Shown here: piece after piece, positions 36,087-44,306 of the stretch
Numbering within the stretch: position 1 is the stretch's first letter
Layout of the letters: each line of letters starts with the position of its first letter
Assembly: GCA_023484105.1 (NCBI GenBank)
Contig: JAMDBD010000015.1
Location: 1 to 53,312 of the forward strand
Origin: Thermoplasmatota archaeon
Lineage (GTDB): Archaea > Thermoplasmatota > Thermoplasmata > Thermoplasmatales > Thermoplasmataceae
DNA length: 53,312 nt
Reading direction: 5' to 3'
Notes under the pieces: generated by a model
What the model saw: only the letters and a program-made list of their open reading frames with translations
Databases searched by the model: none
Told to the model about the DNA's origin: nothing
Program-made: the position numbers and the translations under genes

Positions 36087-36536
36087 ATGGACAGTCAGTT
36101 CATGGACCATGTTATCTCAGAGTTAAAGGAGAGGGTAAGAACAGGAAGATCACCGAGAGAATGGCTCTGCAGATTTCTACGGGATAATGTAGAGAAATAC
36201 AACTGGGTAGGTATATACCTTGTCAGGGAGGACAAACTTGTGTTGGACTGCTTCTCCGGTGAGAAAACGGAGCACCAGCAGATCACCATAGGCGAAGGAT
36301 TATGCAGTCTTGCGATCGTGAAAGATTCCACAGTGAATGAACCAGAGGTGAAGAAAAATTCCACATACCTTGCATGTTTTCCTTCCACAGAGTCTGAAAT
36401 CGTTGTTCCGATAAGAAAAAACGGGAAACCGGTTGGTGAAATTGACATAGATTCAGACACCAGGGCTGCTTTTTCCAGGGAAGATGAAGAATTTCTTGCC
36501 AAAATAGCAGAAATTATCTCATCATCCATTGACTGA
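36087..36536 (+). CDS. GAF-domain protein related to free methionine-(R)-sulfoxide reductase
   Basis: The 149-aa protein is a single GAF domain. YNWVGIYLV (near 37), ITIGEGLCSLAI (near 73), YLACF (near 102), ESEIVVPIRKNGKPVGEIDIDSD (near 109-131) and FSREDEEFL match the free-Met-(R)-sulfoxide reductase (YebR/fRMsr) pattern. Of the three conserved cysteines, those in GLCS and YLACF are present, but the first is replaced (TEHQQ). Activity is therefore possible but uncertain. The start ATG 36087 fits a TATA-like attattattc about 25 nt upstream. The open frame from 36027 is unlikely to be translated. Confidence 0.7.
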   Translation: MDSQFMDHVISELKERVRTGRSPREWLCRFLRDNVEKYNWVGIYLVREDKLVLDCFSGEKTEHQQITIGEGLCSLAIVKDSTVNEPEVKKNSTYLACFPSTESEIVVPIRKNGKPVGEIDIDSDTRAAFSREDEEFLAKIAEIISSSID

Positions 36537-36558
36537 ACAGCACAAAGCAGTAATTTTA

Positions 36559-37143
36559 TCATTGCAACTTCCTGCGAGTAGCCTCAGAAAGGCTGTAACT
36601 GCCAACTGCATACACCCGTGACTCTTCAGGGACAACAATGCTGATAGAACCAAATCTAATATTGATTCCGTACGCCTCATCGCTTCTCAGACCTATAAGA
36701 TCAGAGATATATGCCTTTATAAGAAAGCCATGGGAAACGACTATTGCGTTATCGTCCAGGCTGGAAATAAAATCCTTCATTCTTGACACATGAGACGTCC
36801 AACTCTCTATGTCCATATCAAGGCGCTCCTTATCAGTGAGATCAGATATTCTTCCGTGGAAATACTTTCCCTCACTCCTTCCAAAATCCGTCTCGTGAAT
36901 GCTCTCAGAAACAGTAATTCTGATATCTCCAAATTCCTTACGAATTATTTCAGCGGTCTCTAGAGCCCGTCTTACAGGGCTTGAATATATACAACTCACT
37001 GGAAGCCCCTTAAGCACCTTTGCAGCATTATTGGCATGCTCTATCCCATTCTCTGTCAGATGATAATCGCCCGTTCTAGAAGCGAGAATTGATTTCACAT
37101 TTGCCTCGCTCTCTCCATGTCGGACAAGCACGATGTAGCCCAT
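36559..37143 (-). CDS. histidine phosphatase (phosphoglycerate mutase-like), copy 1
   Basis: The 194-aa protein opens with IVLVRHGESEAN (4-15), the RHG motif with the phospho-accepting His10. It has SSPVRRALETA (near 54), ETDFGRSEGKY (near 85) and AIVVSHGFLIKAYI (near 135), the second catalytic His. The substrate is unknown; the family includes sugar, nucleotide and phosphoglycerate phosphatases. The first base of its ATG overlaps the stop of the neighbouring paralogue (37143). The N-terminal 30 residues of the two are nearly identical in pattern, so they arose by tandem duplication. Confidence 0.88.
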   Translation of the reverse strand: MGYIVLVRHGESEANVKSILASRTGDYHLTENGIEHANNAAKVLKGLPVSCIYSSPVRRALETAEIIRKEFGDIRITVSESIHETDFGRSEGKYFHGRISDLTDKERLDMDIESWTSHVSRMKDFISSLDDNAIVVSHGFLIKAYISDLIGLRSDEAYGINIRFGSISIVVPEESRVYAVGSYSLSEATRRKLQ

Positions 37144-37724
37144 TATGCACTCTCCCTCAGGATATTTGATAATCTCTCTGGAAGCCTTCTTGCACCAACG
37201 CAGAGTACTTTTTTCCTGTCGGTGTCAATTGCTGAGATTGTAGCCCTACCTATATCTATCCCATACGATTCTGGCTCCCCAATGTTGAGGTAGCTGGCTA
37301 TAATGGCCCGGATTGTTATCTGATGAGACACTGCTATGACATTGCCGGAAACCTCTTCCGAGAAGTTTCTCATACGGCGCTCTATGGAGGCCCATGATTC
37401 AAGACCTTTTTCCTCACGACCTCCTTTTGGCAGTTCAAAATGTGGTGAGTTGTTATATGCTCCCATTGAAGACTCCCTTAGTCTCTCATCAATGGATGCC
37501 TCCATTTTTATTGCTGCTGAGATTATCTCAGCGGATTGCCTTGCCCTAAGCACCGGGCTGGAATAGAATGAATCGAAAATTACGCCAGAAAAATCCTCGG
37601 CTAATTTCCGTATCTCTTCCTTTCCATGCTCAGTTAGCGGATAGATATTGTAGCTGTGCGACAATATCCCCTTGACATTTGCCTCACTCTCGCCATGCCT
37701 TACCAGAACTATCAGAGCCATTCG
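37143..37724 (-). CDS. histidine phosphatase (phosphoglycerate mutase-like), copy 2
   Basis: From ATG 37724 it has 193 aa; the reading frame is open a further 6 codons to a TTG at 37742, which is less likely. LIVLVRHGESEANVKGIL gives the RHG motif. SSPVLRARQSAEI and RESSMGAYN follow, then NVIAVSHQITIRAII with the second His. The segment ESYGIDIGRATISAI aligns with EAYGINIRFGSISIV of copy 1. It shares operon position with copy 1 and with the ArsB-like transporter upstream. Confidence 0.88.
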   Translation of the reverse strand, partial: RMALIVLVRHGESEANVKGILSHSYNIYPLTEHGKEEIRKLAEDFSGVIFDSFYSSPVLRARQSAEIISAAIKMEASIDERLRESSMGAYNNSPHFELPKGGREEKGLESWASIERRMRNFSEEVSGNVIAVSHQITIRAIIASYLNIGEPESYGIDIGRATISAIDTDRKKVLCVGARRLPERLSNILRESA

Positions 37725-37751
37725 AACGGCTATGGCAACCAAGCATAAAAT

Positions 37752-39047
37752 TTAAAGGATCAGTGAAAAATAAAGGAACAAGGAAGCTACTATAAGTGCA
37801 GGAATGCAAACCAACAGTCCCAACCTCATATATTCCTTCGCGCTTATTGCAATACCATGCCTGACTGATAGATTGTGAATCCAGAGCAATGTCGCCAGAG
37901 ACCCTATCGGTGACATCTTGGTTCCTATGTCGTTCGCAAGTATGAGTTCATAAACATATCCTGAAGATAGATGGGAAGATCCTACCGCCAGTGAGGTGAG
38001 CATCGTTGCTGGCAGATTGTTCATTACCGATGTGAAGGGTACTATGAATATTCCCTCAAGAATAAGAGATAATGGCTCCTGGAACTTAGCAATGGCTAAA
38101 AGGACTCCAGAAATGTAACCGACTACCCCGGAACTGCCAACACCAAAGACTACTATAAATATACCGAATGCAAAAATGACAACCTGCCATGGAGCCTCCA
38201 CAAGTATTTTCTTTGCATCGATTCTTTTTCTTATCCAGGCAAATGCAAAAAGACCCGCAACTGCAGGGACAGCCACAAATGCAACCGGAACATTATAAAT
38301 TCCCGTCACAGAATATGTTATCATAAGGGCTACAGTGAATGGAATGGCTAGATAGAAGATGGCACGATCCCTTACAATTAGGGTTCCATCGGGTTTAGCC
38401 GCGGGGACGAATGTCCCAATGAGGTCCTTTCTGAAAATCATATAAAGTATAGCTATGGAAATTACTACGGCACCGATATCCGGAAGTATCATAACAACGG
38501 CATATGCTGTGAATGAAATGGAAAAGTATGATGACCCTATTATGTTGACCAGATTACTTATCATGAAAGGGGAACTTCCTATGTCGGATATGAATGATAC
38601 CGAAATCAGATATGGCATCATCTCTTCATTCTTGAATCCCATACTTGACAGCATCAGGAAGGTCACAGGAGTCATTACAAGTATTGCACCATCATTGGCG
38701 AAAAAGGCAGCTATCACAGCAGTGAACACACAAAGTATCAGAAAAAGTGACGATCTGCTGTTTCTTGCCGCGGATGCGATTTTAATTCCCATATAGGCGA
38801 AAAACCCGGACTCTTCAAGCACCATAGAAAATATTATTATAGCCACGAAGGTGAATGTGGAATTCCATGTTATTTCCCAGATCAGCTCCAGCTCCTTCAG
38901 AGTGACGAGTCCAAGGATTAATGTGATGGCTCCCCCAGCCATGGCATAAATGCCTATGCCCAGCCTGTAGGGTCTGAATATAACAAGCGCTAAGGTGATG
39001 AAAAAAATAGAGAGACTGATGAGCAGATCAAAATAGCCGGGAAGCAT
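37752..39047 (-). CDS. ArsB/NhaD-type ion transporter (arsenite or anion efflux)
   Basis: This 431-aa protein has about 11 hydrophobic segments. FFANDGAILVMTPVTFLML (near 117-135) and the second inverted-repeat equivalent VMNNLPATMLTSLAVGSS (near 349-366) are the two conserved regions of the ArsB/ion-transporter superfamily, and both are intact. Candidate substrates are arsenite, Na+/H+ or dicarboxylates. No ars regulator or arsenate reductase is visible nearby, so arsenite is not certain. Its stop lies about 28 nt before the phosphatase start, suggesting one transcript. Confidence 0.85.
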   Translation of the reverse strand: MLPGYFDLLISLSIFFITLALVIFRPYRLGIGIYAMAGGAITLILGLVTLKELELIWEITWNSTFTFVAIIIFSMVLEESGFFAYMGIKIASAARNSRSSLFLILCVFTAVIAAFFANDGAILVMTPVTFLMLSSMGFKNEEMMPYLISVSFISDIGSSPFMISNLVNIIGSSYFSISFTAYAVVMILPDIGAVVISIAILYMIFRKDLIGTFVPAAKPDGTLIVRDRAIFYLAIPFTVALMITYSVTGIYNVPVAFVAVPAVAGLFAFAWIRKRIDAKKILVEAPWQVVIFAFGIFIVVFGVGSSGVVGYISGVLLAIAKFQEPLSLILEGIFIVPFTSVMNNLPATMLTSLAVGSSHLSSGYVYELILANDIGTKMSPIGSLATLLWIHNLSVRHGIAISAKEYMRLGLLVCIPALIVASLFLYFSLIL

Positions 39048-39266
39048 GAATTAACAGTGAAGAATGAGGTTAGATAATAACTGATCTGAGACATCATTTC
39101 AATAAGGAAATGAATTTATTATCCAAAAAGTCGAATAACCGGCCTGTGAAACACAATAACCTCAGTTGTTAAAATATCAATAGCATTGAATGCTGTGATT
39201 TATAGGATTGAAGCTGCTGGCTGTCCATCCTGCAAGAGGTTAATAAAGACAATGCTATAACCATTT

Positions 39267-39884
39267 GTGTCCAGTTACGACTACAACGAACTGCTTAAGA
39301 AAGCTGAGGGGACATTTTCCAAGGCCGACAAAAGGGAATCGCGCCTGAAGATCCCTGAGCCTGACGTGTTATATGAAGGAAAGGCCACCATAGTTCGCAA
39401 CTTTGGTGATATTATTGAAGTTATAAACAGAGATGTACAACAGGTTTCCAAGTATCTTACCAAGGAATTTGGTATAGGTGCAAACATCGATGGAAAAAGA
39501 CTGATAATAAACAAGAAGGTCACACAGGATGAAGTCTCATCAAAGATAAACAAATATATGGAAATATATGTGAAATGTTACGAGTGTGGCTCCCCCGACA
39601 CAGAAATCAGAAGGGAAGGAAGAACAGACCTGCTTATATGCAAGGCGTGCGGAAGTCAGAACCCAATTAGGCCCACAAGAGATATAAGAACGTCAGAAGC
39701 TGATGTGGAAGAGGGGAAGGAGTATACAGTTGTTGTAAGCGAAGTTGGGCAATCAGGAGAGGGCAAAGCATCCTTTAAGGGATACACGGTGATAGTACCA
39801 GGCGTGAAAAAAGGGGAAACAGTAAGGGTACTGATAAAGAAAATAAGGAAAAGCGTAGCAATAGGACAGGTAGTAAAAAAGTGA
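39267..39884 (+). CDS. translation initiation factor 2 subunit beta with C-terminal TRAM domain
   Basis: The 205-aa protein carries the aIF2-beta core: KIPEPDVLYEGKATIVRNFGDI (28-50), the IF2B alpha/beta domain with KYLTKEFG, and the zinc ribbon CYEC (104-107)...CKAC (125-128). A TRAM RNA-binding domain follows (about 148-205; EVGQSGEGKASFKGYTVIVPGVKKGETV). Fusion of aIF2-beta with TRAM is known in Thermoplasmatales. It is part of the heterotrimer that delivers initiator tRNA to the ribosome. Start GTG; an ataataaag-like TATA is centred about 24 nt upstream. Confidence 0.95.
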   Translation: MSSYDYNELLKKAEGTFSKADKRESRLKIPEPDVLYEGKATIVRNFGDIIEVINRDVQQVSKYLTKEFGIGANIDGKRLIINKKVTQDEVSSKINKYMEIYVKCYECGSPDTEIRREGRTDLLICKACGSQNPIRPTRDIRTSEADVEEGKEYTVVVSEVGQSGEGKASFKGYTVIVPGVKKGETVRVLIKKIRKSVAIGQVVKK

Positions 39885-39888
39885 TTTT

Positions 39889-40251
39889 TTGCGTTATGAT
39901 TGTGCCATTGTCGATTCAAACATTCTCATATACTGTATCGAGAATTCCATAGATCTTTTAAAGGAAGTATCCAGGGTTTTGGAGCTGAGCAAAATTTTCA
40001 TTCCTGCAAGCGTCGACAGAGAGCTTTCGGGACTCGCTCGGAGTAATCAGAGCGCAGCAATGGCAGTTGAAATCTTCAAAGGAATACAGAGGCTGCCTAA
40101 CGACGGAAATGGAGATGATGCGATTGTGAGCACTGCAGTTCGGAGCGGATGTGCAGTGATTACCAATGATCGGGAACTTAAAAATAAACTGAAAGGCATG
40201 GGCATACCGACATACTCACTGAGAAGGTACGGGAGGATTGAAAGATCATGA
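39889..40251 (+). CDS. PIN-domain ribonuclease, FCF1/Nob1-like
   Basis: The 120-aa protein has the PIN acidic residues in order: AIVDSNILIY (Asp9), PASVDRELSGLA (Glu near 44), NGDDAIVSTAV (Asp near 76) and VITNDRELKNKLK (Asp near 93). Archaeal FCF1-type members take part in rRNA processing; a VapC-like toxin role is less likely, since no antitoxin is adjacent and the gene sits between aIF2-beta and RbkR. The start is TTG 39889, 5 nt after the aIF2-beta stop; the ORF continues in-frame with no better start. Confidence 0.8.
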   Translation: MRYDCAIVDSNILIYCIENSIDLLKEVSRVLELSKIFIPASVDRELSGLARSNQSAAMAVEIFKGIQRLPNDGNGDDAIVSTAVRSGCAVITNDRELKNKLKGMGIPTYSLRRYGRIERS

Positions 40252-40925
40252 CAGATGAGCTTAACAACACTGAGTTTAAAATACTGAAATGCATAAGAAG
40301 AGTTTCTAAAGGGACAGGTGCAATAAACCTTTCCACAGAAGAGATAGCAGGAATGGCTGGAGTCAGCCAGCAGTCAGCATCAAGGACGGTAATTTCCCTG
40401 TCAAGGATGGGATATATTACGAGGGTGCCGGAGCACAGACGACAGAACATTGCACTAACGCCTAAAGGTATATCCTACCTGAAGGAGCAGCTTGCAGACC
40501 TTACCTCACTAATGGGTGTATTAGAATTTCTTGAAATTAGCGGTTTCGTCGAAAGTGGTCTTGGAGAGGGAAAGTACTATGTTTCCAGAAAAAATTACAT
40601 CATACAATTCCAGCAAAAGCTTGGATTTATACCATTTCTCGGCACACTGAACGTCAGGCTGAAGCAGAACCAGGAGGCTAATGAGTTGATACTTAGAAAC
40701 AGCCCGGGAATATACATAGAAGGTTTCAAAACCGAAGAGAGGACATTTGGTCCAGTCAAGGCCTTCAGGTCATCAATAAACGGCGTCGAAGGGGCTGTCA
40801 TAATGCCTGAAAGAACAGTCCATATAAACACAATAGAGATAATTTCCAGAGAATATCTCAGGGAAAAACTTAAATTGAAAGATGGAGATGAAATTACAGT
40901 AAAGGTTCTGCTAAAATCAGAATGA
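40248..40925 (+). CDS. CTP-dependent riboflavin kinase with N-terminal HTH (RbkR type)
   Basis: The 225-aa protein joins a winged-helix domain (about 1-85; STEEIAGMAGVSQQSASRTVISLSRMGYI) to an archaeal riboflavin kinase domain (GLGEGKYYVS, QQKLGFIPFLGTLNVRL, AFRSSINGVEGAVIMPERTVH). The enzyme uses CTP to make FMN. In other archaea the fusion protein also acts as a FMN-sensing transcription factor. It overlaps the PIN gene by 4 bp (ATGA, 40248). It is followed convergently by a minus-strand pair whose stop overlaps its end by 9 bp. Confidence 0.92.
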   Translation: MTDELNNTEFKILKCIRRVSKGTGAINLSTEEIAGMAGVSQQSASRTVISLSRMGYITRVPEHRRQNIALTPKGISYLKEQLADLTSLMGVLEFLEISGFVESGLGEGKYYVSRKNYIIQFQQKLGFIPFLGTLNVRLKQNQEANELILRNSPGIYIEGFKTEERTFGPVKAFRSSINGVEGAVIMPERTVHINTIEIISREYLREKLKLKDGDEITVKVLLKSE

Positions 40926-41189
40926 AACTGTGAGCCTTCCCTCTTTTATGTCTGATATGAGGTCCCTGAACCTAGCCATCACTTCTTTCTCAGTAAGAGC
41001 ACATTCGTAGTACTCTTTGTAGATCTCAAATATCTCGTCCTCTCCCTTCTGAGAGGTCATAAATACATGTGAAAAGCCACATATTTTATCCGCATCAAAA
41101 TTCAGGCGGTACTGCAGCTCCACAGTAACCCCAAGCTCTTTTATGTCAACGGATTCCCTTATCTGATCCCGACCATTATTTTGATTCAT
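40917..41189 (-). CDS. small hypothetical protein, about 90 aa
   Basis: From ATG 41189 the protein is MNQNNGRDQI... followed by VDIKELGVTVELQYRLNFDADK, then a helical half ending IKEGRLTVSF. I do not recognise a family. The start overlaps the 3' end of the upstream gene (41176) and the pair is probably co-translated. Mixed beta then alpha layout with a high acid content; no zinc or catalytic motif. The end overlaps the RbkR stop by 9 bp, on the opposite strand. Confidence 0.55.
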   Translation of the reverse strand: MNQNNGRDQIRESVDIKELGVTVELQYRLNFDADKICGFSHVFMTSQKGEDEIFEIYKEYYECALTEKEVMARFRDLISDIKEGRLTVSF

Positions 41190-42084
41190 ACTGTTTGGCT
41201 CTTGTAAGTCTTGCCTGAAGGTGTCTTTCAGTAGCGTCAAGCGACCTAAGGAAAGCTGACTGGACTTCCTCCGTCATATTCAGTTCCTTGGCATAGTTTG
41301 AAATAATATCAATTGCATCCATGGAATGTTCGTTAGCGGGATCAGATATGAACTTGAGGTAGTGTTTTACGCTGTCTGGTATCCATTCATTGTCCAAAAC
41401 ACTTGGAGAGAAGAACGGTATCTTAGCACCGTAATCCTTGAGCTGGGGGCACGTGAACAGTTCCATCGTGTTGATAGCAGACATGCATTCTAGCCAGTGA
41501 TCGCTTTCTGATATGGAATTCCAGATTTTAAGAGAATATATTGTTGGGGGAAGAGGCATGCTGTTTGCCAAGCTTTCCCGAGAGATTCCCAGACCCTCGA
41601 GCATTTTGATCAGAAGAACCATCTCGGACTTGTTTTCCTCGTAGTTGTAAAGAATGTTAGGCATTATTATCCTAGCCTCCAACTTCTGAACGTCATCCTT
41701 ATCAGTCTTTGCAATCACGTAGGCAAGTGATTTTACTTTTTGTTTCAGAAAGAAATAATACTCAACTCCAAATCCGATAAATATGGCTTTTTTGGGTCTC
41801 TGCATTGCCTCAATAAAGGGATGAGGCTTTTCCGAAAAGAATCTCTGTACAAATTTGCTGGCTATCCAGGTCTTTAGCCCTCCCTCTGGAAGCTTATAGA
41901 ATTCTTTCAGTTTCACGACAAAATCAGGATTATTATAATTTGGCATAGGAATATAGTCTTTGAGCCATGACACATGGAACGGATCATTTTTATCATTGGA
42001 ACTCGCGAGATGCTTAGCTAACGATTCATAATCTCCCTTTTGGAATACCTGTGAACATACAGGGCACTTTGTCACTATTGACAC
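41176..42084 (-). CDS. hypothetical protein with N-terminal C2H2-like finger
   Basis: The 302-aa protein starts with TKCPVCSQVFQKGDYESLAKHLASSNDKNDPFH, in which two cysteines (8 and 11) and His residues (near 24 and 37) form a plausible zinc finger. The rest is helical, with no clear family; the long all-alpha region (residues about 90-280, KAIFIGFGVEYYFFLKQK... ) is compatible with a heme-oxygenase/TenA-like fold, but I see no metal-ligand signature. GTG start at 42084 with AGGT a few bases upstream. The role is not inferred. Confidence 0.45.
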   Translation of the reverse strand: MSIVTKCPVCSQVFQKGDYESLAKHLASSNDKNDPFHVSWLKDYIPMPNYNNPDFVVKLKEFYKLPEGGLKTWIASKFVQRFFSEKPHPFIEAMQRPKKAIFIGFGVEYYFFLKQKVKSLAYVIAKTDKDDVQKLEARIIMPNILYNYEENKSEMVLLIKMLEGLGISRESLANSMPLPPTIYSLKIWNSISESDHWLECMSAINTMELFTCPQLKDYGAKIPFFSPSVLDNEWIPDSVKHYLKFISDPANEHSMDAIDIISNYAKELNMTEEVQSAFLRSLDATERHLQARLTRAKQYESK

Positions 42085-42216
42085 CTCAGTGACTTCGTCA
42101 AAAGTCTTCGGAGAACTCTATTTTCTTTATTTTCCTTTGAGAACGGAGTCACAAAATCGTAATTCCTAATCTGATTTAATACTTTCCGTTTTAATTTAAC
42201 AGCTGTGATATTAAAT

Positions 42217-42747
42217 TTATGTTTTTTCACGGGTTATTCTCTTTGGCGAAGATCCTTTGTTTCTTATTATCTCGAATACCTGAGATATTGTGAGCACGCA
42301 GAAAACCATTCCGCTGAGAAGTGATACAAAGAAGAATATCTGCACGTCCAGAAATATGGGAATTCTATTGAATGAAAATACGCCATTCTCTGGGATTATA
42401 CCTTCTGTAAAGTTAAGTATCATGAGCATAATTCCAGTAAGTATTGTGAAGAGAAACAGTCTGTTAATCTGAGAGAAAATCGGCATGCGAAGGCTTTCCC
42501 CTGTGAAATTGGGAATAAGGGCAACAAGAACAGCATAGGACGCAAGCAACAGACCGATTATGTTGGCGTATACGGAAAGCACGTCAGATGCCGAAAAAAA
42601 ACTGACAAAATTATGGTAAAACAGATTCAGCCCAAATCTTGTCAGATATTGATCATTTATAATTAGAGTGACTAGAAATGCAATGATCAGAATGCTCTTT
42701 ACTTTATAAGCTGCTTCAACTTTTTCAACCAGCCTAATATTTCTCAT
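42217..42747 (-). CDS. small integral membrane protein, four segments
   Basis: The 176-aa protein has four hydrophobic stretches: ILIIAFLVTLIIND (near 20), VYANIIGLLLASYAVLVALI (near 59), LFLFTILTGIMLMIL (near 92) and DVQIFFFVSLLSGMVFCVLTI (near 133). A basic C-terminal tail RKIRNKGSSPKRITR-like follows. No family was recognised and no neighbouring gene is within operon range. Length and composition are normal for a real coding sequence. Confidence 0.6.
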   Translation of the reverse strand: MRNIRLVEKVEAAYKVKSILIIAFLVTLIINDQYLTRFGLNLFYHNFVSFFSASDVLSVYANIIGLLLASYAVLVALIPNFTGESLRMPIFSQINRLFLFTILTGIMLMILNFTEGIIPENGVFSFNRIPIFLDVQIFFFVSLLSGMVFCVLTISQVFEIIRNKGSSPKRITREKT

Positions 42748-42856
42748 TTAACAGTGATCCGGTACAACATTTAAAAACTCTTCGTAAATACCTGTTAAAT
42801 TTCATGGCAGTATAGATATAACTTTTATCTCAATACGCAATTCCAGATAGGTTGAA

Positions 42857-43585
42857 ATGAACAGAACAGCATTGGTAACTGGTGGCTATGGGGGTATAGG
42901 CAGAGCAGTTGTCAGGAAGTTACTCAGTCAGGGCTTCCATGTGTTCGCTGTCGACCTCAAACCATCTGTGAAGAATCTTCCAGAGGAGATCTCAGGTTCG
43001 GATGGAAAACTGATTGGTATCGTTGCTGATGTATCAGACTTCGATTCTTGCCGTTCCATGGCAGAGCAGGTTTCTGCAGCGGGATTAGGGGAGGTAGATA
43101 CAATAGTAAATAATGCCGGTATTACCAGAGATTCACTGATAAGCAAGATGGACTATTCAATGTGGGATTCCGTGATCAGGGTGGATCTTTACAGTATGTT
43201 CAACGTTACCAAGCAGTTTGTCCAATCTATGATAGATAAGAAATTTGGCAGGATTATAAACATATCGTCCATCAGCAGAGAGGGTAACGTGGGACAATGC
43301 AATTATGCTGCAGCTAAAGCGGGAGTTGTTGGATTCACAAAGGCACTTTCCCGTGAACTTGCCAGATATAATATCACCTCCAATGCAATTTCTCCGGGGC
43401 TAGTGGATACGGAGATACTTAACAGCATGCCAAGAGATGTACTTGAGAAGATGATAAGGAAGATTCCAGCAGGCAGGTTAGCCAAGCCAGAGGAAGTTGC
43501 CGCGCTCGTATCTTATCTTGCCTCTGACGAGGCAGGATATGTTAATGGTGAGGTGTTAAATATCAACGGGGCATTCTTTTTCTGA
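42857..43585 (+). CDS. short-chain dehydrogenase, FabG/PhaB-like ketoreductase
   Basis: The 242-aa NAD(P)-dependent enzyme has TGGYGGIGRA (8-17), the cofactor loop; NNAGITRDSL (85-94); NISSISR (135-141), with the catalytic Ser; and YAAAKAG with Tyr150 and Lys154. It probably reduces a 3-oxoacyl or acetoacetyl thioester. FabG is expected in bacterial fatty acid synthesis; in archaea related enzymes occur in beta-oxidation-like or polyhydroxyalkanoate-like routes, so the physiological substrate is uncertain. AGGTTG lies 4-5 nt before ATG. A phosphoesterase gene follows after 8 nt. Confidence 0.88.
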   Translation: MNRTALVTGGYGGIGRAVVRKLLSQGFHVFAVDLKPSVKNLPEEISGSDGKLIGIVADVSDFDSCRSMAEQVSAAGLGEVDTIVNNAGITRDSLISKMDYSMWDSVIRVDLYSMFNVTKQFVQSMIDKKFGRIINISSISREGNVGQCNYAAAKAGVVGFTKALSRELARYNITSNAISPGLVDTEILNSMPRDVLEKMIRKIPAGRLAKPEEVAALVSYLASDEAGYVNGEVLNINGAFFF

Positions 43586-43592
43586 ATGCGCT

Positions 43593-44294
43593 ATGAAGGT
43601 TCTGATAGCAAGCGATATTCATGCAAATCTTCCAGCTGCCAAGGAACTGCAGGATAAATTTGAGTATGACTATGGAATATTTCTTGGCGACATTGTAGAT
43701 TATGGAACCCGTCCAGTTGAAGTAATAGACATAATAAGGAGCAGCTTTGACGTTGTAATAAGGGGGAACCATGACAACGCCGTAGCTCTTGGAGTTGACT
43801 GCTCTTGCTCAAACGAGAACCACGACCTTTCGGTATACACCAGAACGTTTCTGACTGAAAAAATTGTGGGAAAGGAAGAAAAAAATTATCTTAAAGGTCT
43901 TCCAATCGACATCAATTTGAATCTTGATGGACATAGCATTCATGTATCGCACGCAGCTCCAGATGATCCACTGTTTGGATACCTGTACCCATGGGATCTG
44001 AGCAGAGAAGTATTCGACAGATTCTCAGAGATAGAGGGAGATATATTTCTCTCCGGGCATACGCACTATCCAGTCTATTCACAATACAGAGGCCGTCTAT
44101 TTCTCAATCCTGGATCTTCAGGTCAGCCGAGAGACAAAGATTCCAGACCTTCGGTTATTATCTGGGAAACAGAAAGCGATCGGATAACTTTTGAGCGTTT
44201 TGATTATGACAGGGACACACTCAGATCCGATCTCAAAGAAAATTACAGAGATAATGCAATGTTGGAGAGGCTGATAAAGCTGTTCAGGGTATGA
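43593..44294 (+). CDS. calcineurin-like metallophosphoesterase, YfcE/MJ0936-like
   Basis: The 233-aa protein has the metal-binding signature: SDIHANLPA (7-15), FLGDIVDYGTRP (30-41), IRGNHDNAVA (54-63), SHAAP (near 107) and SGHTHYP (near 148-154). All five motifs are intact. The target is likely a nucleotide or phosphodiester; the predicted metal is Mn or Ni. The gene follows the SDR gene closely, which suggests one transcript. Confidence 0.9.
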   Translation: MKVLIASDIHANLPAAKELQDKFEYDYGIFLGDIVDYGTRPVEVIDIIRSSFDVVIRGNHDNAVALGVDCSCSNENHDLSVYTRTFLTEKIVGKEEKNYLKGLPIDINLNLDGHSIHVSHAAPDDPLFGYLYPWDLSREVFDRFSEIEGDIFLSGHTHYPVYSQYRGRLFLNPGSSGQPRDKDSRPSVIIWETESDRITFERFDYDRDTLRSDLKENYRDNAMLERLIKLFRV

Positions 44295-44306
44295 TCTATA
44301 TGAATC

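Noticed and set aside
39195-39260. 22-codon frame with a CPSC motif upstream of aIF2-beta, glutaredoxin-like opening
   Set aside because: It is too short to fold, overlaps the TATA box of the next gene, and stops before any further thioredoxin motif; most likely chance.
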